From: an uncultured Collinsella sp.
GTDB lineage: Bacteria; Actinomycetota; Coriobacteriia; Coriobacteriales; Coriobacteriaceae
Reading direction: 5' to 3'
Assembly (NCBI GenBank): GCA_958407555.1
Contig: CATYJC010000085.1
Span: 1 to 7,734, forward strand
DNA length: 7,734 nt
This document shows, in pieces, positions 6,632 to 7,734 of this stretch. Position numbers and translations under genes: made by a program. The number at the start of each line of letters is the position of its first letter. The stretch's first letter is position 1. The notes beneath the pieces are model-generated. The model saw only the letters and a list, made by a program, of their open reading frames with translations. It ran no database searches and was not told the origin of the DNA.

Positions 6632-6680
6632 TTTCCCCAGATAAAACCTGCCAAAATAAACCTGTCCCTTTTTGGCAGGT
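6632..6680. repeat. 49-base palindromic repeat, copy A
   Basis: This 49-base unit matches copy B at 7106-7154 at 46 of 49 positions, in the same orientation. It contains an 11-bp stem (ACCTGCCAAAA 6646-6656 with TTTTGGCAGGT 6670-6680). In this copy the surrounding TCCCC (6634-6638) and GGGGA (6686-6690) add an outer stem. Read on the minus strand, the stem is followed by TTTATCT, so it can act as a terminator for leftward transcription. It is probably a small interspersed palindromic element. Confidence 0.85.
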
Positions 6681-6770
6681 TAATCGGGGACTATTTCACC
6701 GCAACTTAGGGCACGGTTAGGAAGTGTGCACCTTAAAGAGTGGAGCCCATGATTAGAGAGGTCGCACTCG

Positions 6771-6792
6771 TCTCTCTAAATGTCTCTCTAAA
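6771..6792. repeat. 22-base direct repeat, copy 1
   Basis: Two TCTCTCTAAA units separated by TG. The same 22 bases recur exactly at 6847-6868, 76 bases downstream. The flanking bases differ on both sides, so the doublet is the unit that was copied or conserved. Confidence 0.9.
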
Positions 6793-6846
6793 GGGAAGGT
6801 TGGTTAGAGAGATAGCATTAGGCAATCTAGCAGCGAATTCGATACA

Positions 6847-6868
6847 TCTCTCTAAATGTCTCTCTAAA
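6847..6868. repeat. 22-base direct repeat, copy 2
   Basis: Exact second copy of the doublet at 6771-6792. Its second half is also the 5' arm of the nested palindrome, so this copy is tied into a much longer fold than the first. Confidence 0.9.
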
Positions 6869-6923
6869 ACAAGGCATTTATCTCTCTAAAGTTAGAGAGA
6901 TAAATCTATTGTTTTAGAGAGAC
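6858..6923. repeat. Nested perfect palindrome (cruciform or long hairpin)
   Basis: The outer arms GTCTCTCTAAAACAA (6858-6872) and TTGTTTTAGAGAGAC (6909-6923) are perfectly complementary over 15 bp. Inside them TTTATCTCTCTAA (6877-6889) and TTAGAGAGATAAA (6892-6904) are perfect over 13 bp with AG at the centre. A 4 x 4 base internal loop separates the two stems. The whole 66 bases can fold as one long hairpin in RNA or a cruciform in DNA. There is no T-run after it on the + strand (CGGAATGCC follows), so it is not a normal terminator. Confidence 0.9.
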
Positions 6924-6952
6924 GGAATGCCAAAATTCGTCCGTCAGCTACC

Positions 6953-6972
6953 ATCTGCCAAAAATGGCGGAT
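6953..6972. other. Small hairpin
   Basis: ATCTGCC (6953-6959) pairs with GGCGGAT (6966-6972), 7 bp with one T-G pair and a 6-base A-rich loop. It lies just after another short pairing, GACGGA (6921-6926) with TCCGTC (6940-6945). Together these extend the structured region beyond the motif cluster. Confidence 0.5.
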
Positions 6973-6975
6973 AAA

Positions 6976-7009
6976 GGGCTCATTGAAGTAATGGGCTCAT
7001 CGACGAGCC
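6976..7009. other. Short direct repeat and hairpin
   Basis: GGGCTCAT occurs at 6976-6983 and 6993-7000 (period 17). The second copy starts a 5-bp hairpin, GGCTC (6994-6998) with GAGCC (7005-7009). An ATG at 6991 opens a 14-codon frame ending at 7035, which I do not call as a gene because it is so short and has no ribosome binding site. Confidence 0.4.
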
Positions 7010-7044
7010 GCAACCGCCGCTATCGGAAGAAGTAGATGCAGCCG

Positions 7045-7094
7045 AGTCGCCCCTCTTGTGTCTCTCGAAGTAGATGGGTGCTAGAGGGGCGACT
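7045..7094. repeat. Inverted repeat with 12-bp arms
   Basis: AGTCGCCCCTCT (7045-7056) and AGAGGGGCGACT (7083-7094) are perfect complements around a 26-base spacer. A 10-base direct repeat, GAAGTAGATG, lies at 7029-7038, just outside the left arm, and at 7067-7076, inside the spacer. It could be a small element end, a transcript hairpin or a binding site. Nothing in it matches a family I recognise. Confidence 0.7.
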
Positions 7095-7105
7095 GCCTCG
7101 TGATA

Positions 7106-7154
7106 TTTCCCCAGATAAAACCTGCTAAAACAAACCTGCCCCTTTTTGGCAGGT
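7106..7154. repeat. 49-base palindromic repeat, copy B
   Basis: Direct-orientation partner of copy A with three single-base differences. One of them turns a C-G pair of the stem into T-G, so pairing is kept. The outer TCCCC/GGGGA stem of copy A is absent because the right flank differs. On the minus strand the stem is followed by TTTATCT, so it may be a back-up terminator for larE. Confidence 0.85.
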
Positions 7155-7226
7155 CAGTTGACGCAGTGCAGGTTGAGCATATGCGAGCGAGCAGACCCCG
7201 GGTGCGGTAAGGTGACGTGAAACAAG

Positions 7227-7253
7227 CGGGCGCTGACCTTTTGGTCGCGCCCG
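7227..7253 (-). terminator. Likely larE terminator hairpin
   Basis: On the minus strand CGGGCGC and GACC arms pair around an AAAA loop (7247-7253 with 7227-7233, and 7243-7246 with 7235-7238; one bulged base), 11 bp in all. CTTGTTT follows in the minus-strand direction. It lies about 80 bases after the larE stop codon. Confidence 0.5.
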
Positions 7254-7305
7254 TGAAGTTGAACGTCAGATTGCCGTGCCCGGAGCCCGCGCAGCGCCGA
7301 GCAGG

Positions 7306-7328
7306 TACGCCGTTTGTAAAACGGCGTA
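7306..7328 (-). other. Hairpin directly after larE
   Basis: TACGCCGTTT (7306-7315) and AAACGGCGTA (7319-7328) form a perfect 10-bp stem with a 3-base loop, two bases beyond the larE stop codon. No T-run follows on the minus strand, so it may protect the mRNA 3' end or work together with the hairpin at 7227-7253. Confidence 0.6.
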
Positions 7329-7330
7329 AC

Positions 7331-7734
7331 CTAAAGATTCATGTTGCCGTGGATGTAGGGGGTGACCTCGGGGGAGATATGGCCGCAGCCCAGCTCGCGC
7401 AACGCAGACTCGATCGCAGCGGGCAGCGGGGCCTTGCCCCCGTCGTCGACGGCGCTACCGCCGAGAGCGGCAATTTTGGTGACATCTGCGGGAGCGGCTT
7501 CGATATGCATGCAGCCGCCGACCAAGCGCGCGCGAACCTGCGCCAGACCAAGATCGTGCAGGTAATCCTCGCAGGCGCGGATTAAATCGACCTTCTCGCG
7601 CGTCAGCTTCTCACCCGTGGGGACGCGCGTGGCAAGACAGGCTCCCGCCGGCAGGCTCCAAACGGGATAGCCCCATGCACGCAGCAGCTTGCGCTCTTCG
7701 TCCTTGGTAAAGCCGACCTCCATAAGAGGGGAGC
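7331..7734 (-). CDS. larE: LarE, ATP-dependent sacrificial sulfur transferase (C-terminal half, partial)
   Basis: About 134 C-terminal residues are visible of a protein usually near 270; the frame is open at the window edge, where SPL precedes MEVGFTKDEE, so that Met is internal. LarE adds sulfur to the pyridinium biscarboxylate mononucleotide precursor of the nickel-pincer nucleotide cofactor, using ATP and, in the best-known members, its own cysteine sulfur. Recognisable family blocks are SPL-x-E-x-G-x-TK-x-E, WGYPVWSLPAGACLATRVP (the CLATR cysteine is in the conserved position), a LAQVRARLVGG strand and the C-terminal GNMNL. The PP-loop ATPase half lies outside the window. The cofactor serves lactate racemase and related enzymes; other lar genes cannot be seen here. 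It points towards the sugar operon and has no evident functional link to it. Confidence 0.88.
   Translation of the reverse strand, partial: SPLMEVGFTKDEERKLLRAWGYPVWSLPAGACLATRVPTGEKLTREKVDLIRACEDYLHDLGLAQVRARLVGGCMHIEAAPADVTKIAALGGSAVDDGGKAPLPAAIESALRELGCGHISPEVTPYIHGNMNL

Larger units (their letters stand above)
6753..6923. repeat. Cluster of nine TCTCTCTAA / TTAGAGAGA motifs
   Basis: Five copies of TCTCTCTAA start at 6771, 6783, 6847, 6859 and 6881. Four copies in the opposite orientation start at 6753 (TTAGAGAG followed by G, so 8 of 9 bases), 6804, 6892 and 6914. Two pairs of the first orientation are exactly 12 bases apart, and neighbouring opposite copies form inverted repeats: 6753/6772, 6783/6804, 6881/6892 and 6859/6914. 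A chance occurrence of nine copies in 171 bases is not credible. It resembles an array of protein-binding sites or a foldable element, but no adjacent gene would be controlled by it. Function unknown. Confidence 0.9.
6550..7330. other. Repeat-rich non-coding gap between convergent genes
   Basis: This 781-base gap separates the 3' ends of the PTS operon and larE. No reading frame in it looks like a gene; the longest merely overlap neighbouring genes. In order it contains the operon terminator, repeat copy A, a cluster of nine TCTCTCTAA motifs, several smaller hairpins, a long inverted repeat, repeat copy B and two hairpins behind larE. Bases 6750-6935 are clearly poorer in G and C than the genes. 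Such density of structure is unusual for a gap between converging genes, where promoters are not expected. Confidence 0.8.

Noticed and set aside
6753..6779. A CIRCE (HrcA) operator, since TTAG...CTAA arms with a spacer occur
   Set aside because: CIRCE needs TTAGCACTC and GAGTGCTAA with a 9-base spacer; these arms are TTAGAGAG and CTCTCTAA with a different spacer, and no heat-shock gene follows.
6753..6923. A CRISPR array or tracrRNA, prompted by GTTTTAGAGAGA resembling the start of type II repeats
   Set aside because: The repeat is only nine bases, spacing is irregular, both orientations occur and there are no cas genes in the window. The resemblance is a short coincidence.
6991..7035. A 14-codon Arg/Lys-rich open frame
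   Set aside because: It has no ribosome binding site, is too short to judge and overlaps a hairpin. Nothing beyond start and stop supports it.
7217..7585. A 122-codon + strand frame across the larE end
   Set aside because: It overlaps larE on the opposite strand, and its translation has no recognisable domain.

Overview
The window looks like part of a chromosome of a GC-rich anaerobic actinobacterium. Coriobacteriia, and Collinsella in particular, is my best guess. It rests on GC-rich genes, the gene content and the style of intergenic palindromes, not on a marker gene. There is no rRNA, tRNA, CRISPR array or transposase.

Positions 257-6549 hold one compact sugar-uptake and carbon-rearrangement operon on the + strand. 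In order it encodes a fructose-family PTS permease with fused EIIB and EIIC domains, a GatZ/KbaZ-family protein, a small single-domain transaldolase, a transketolase split into N- and C-terminal subunits, and the matching PTS EIIA protein. The two halves of the PTS bracket the enzymes. The permease would import a sugar as its phosphate. The GatZ-like protein, which has no GatY/KbaY partner here, may act as a sugar-phosphate 4-epimerase. Transaldolase and transketolase would then pass the carbon through the non-oxidative pentose phosphate pathway. The substrate cannot be read from the sequence; D-tagatose or another ketose, or a pentulose or pentitol, would fit. A GC-rich hairpin at 6592-6624 ends the operon, and structured gaps within it suggest attenuation or RNA processing.

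The permease gene contains a perfect, in-frame tandem duplication of 297 bp (99 codons) inside the EIIC membrane domain. The protein is 589 residues rather than about 490. This is either a very recent mutation, a reversible on/off state or an assembly error.

Positions 6550-7330 form a 781-base non-coding gap between the convergent operon and larE. It holds nine copies of a 9-base motif (TCTCTCTAA or its complement) within 171 bases, a nested palindrome with 15-bp and 13-bp arms, and two 49-base direct repeats (46/49 identical) flanking the motif cluster. Further hairpins fill the rest. I cannot assign a function to this cluster; it is the least explained part of the window.

Positions 7331-7734 (minus strand) hold the C-terminal half of larE, a sulfur transferase for the nickel-pincer cofactor of lactate racemase. 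It runs off the window edge.
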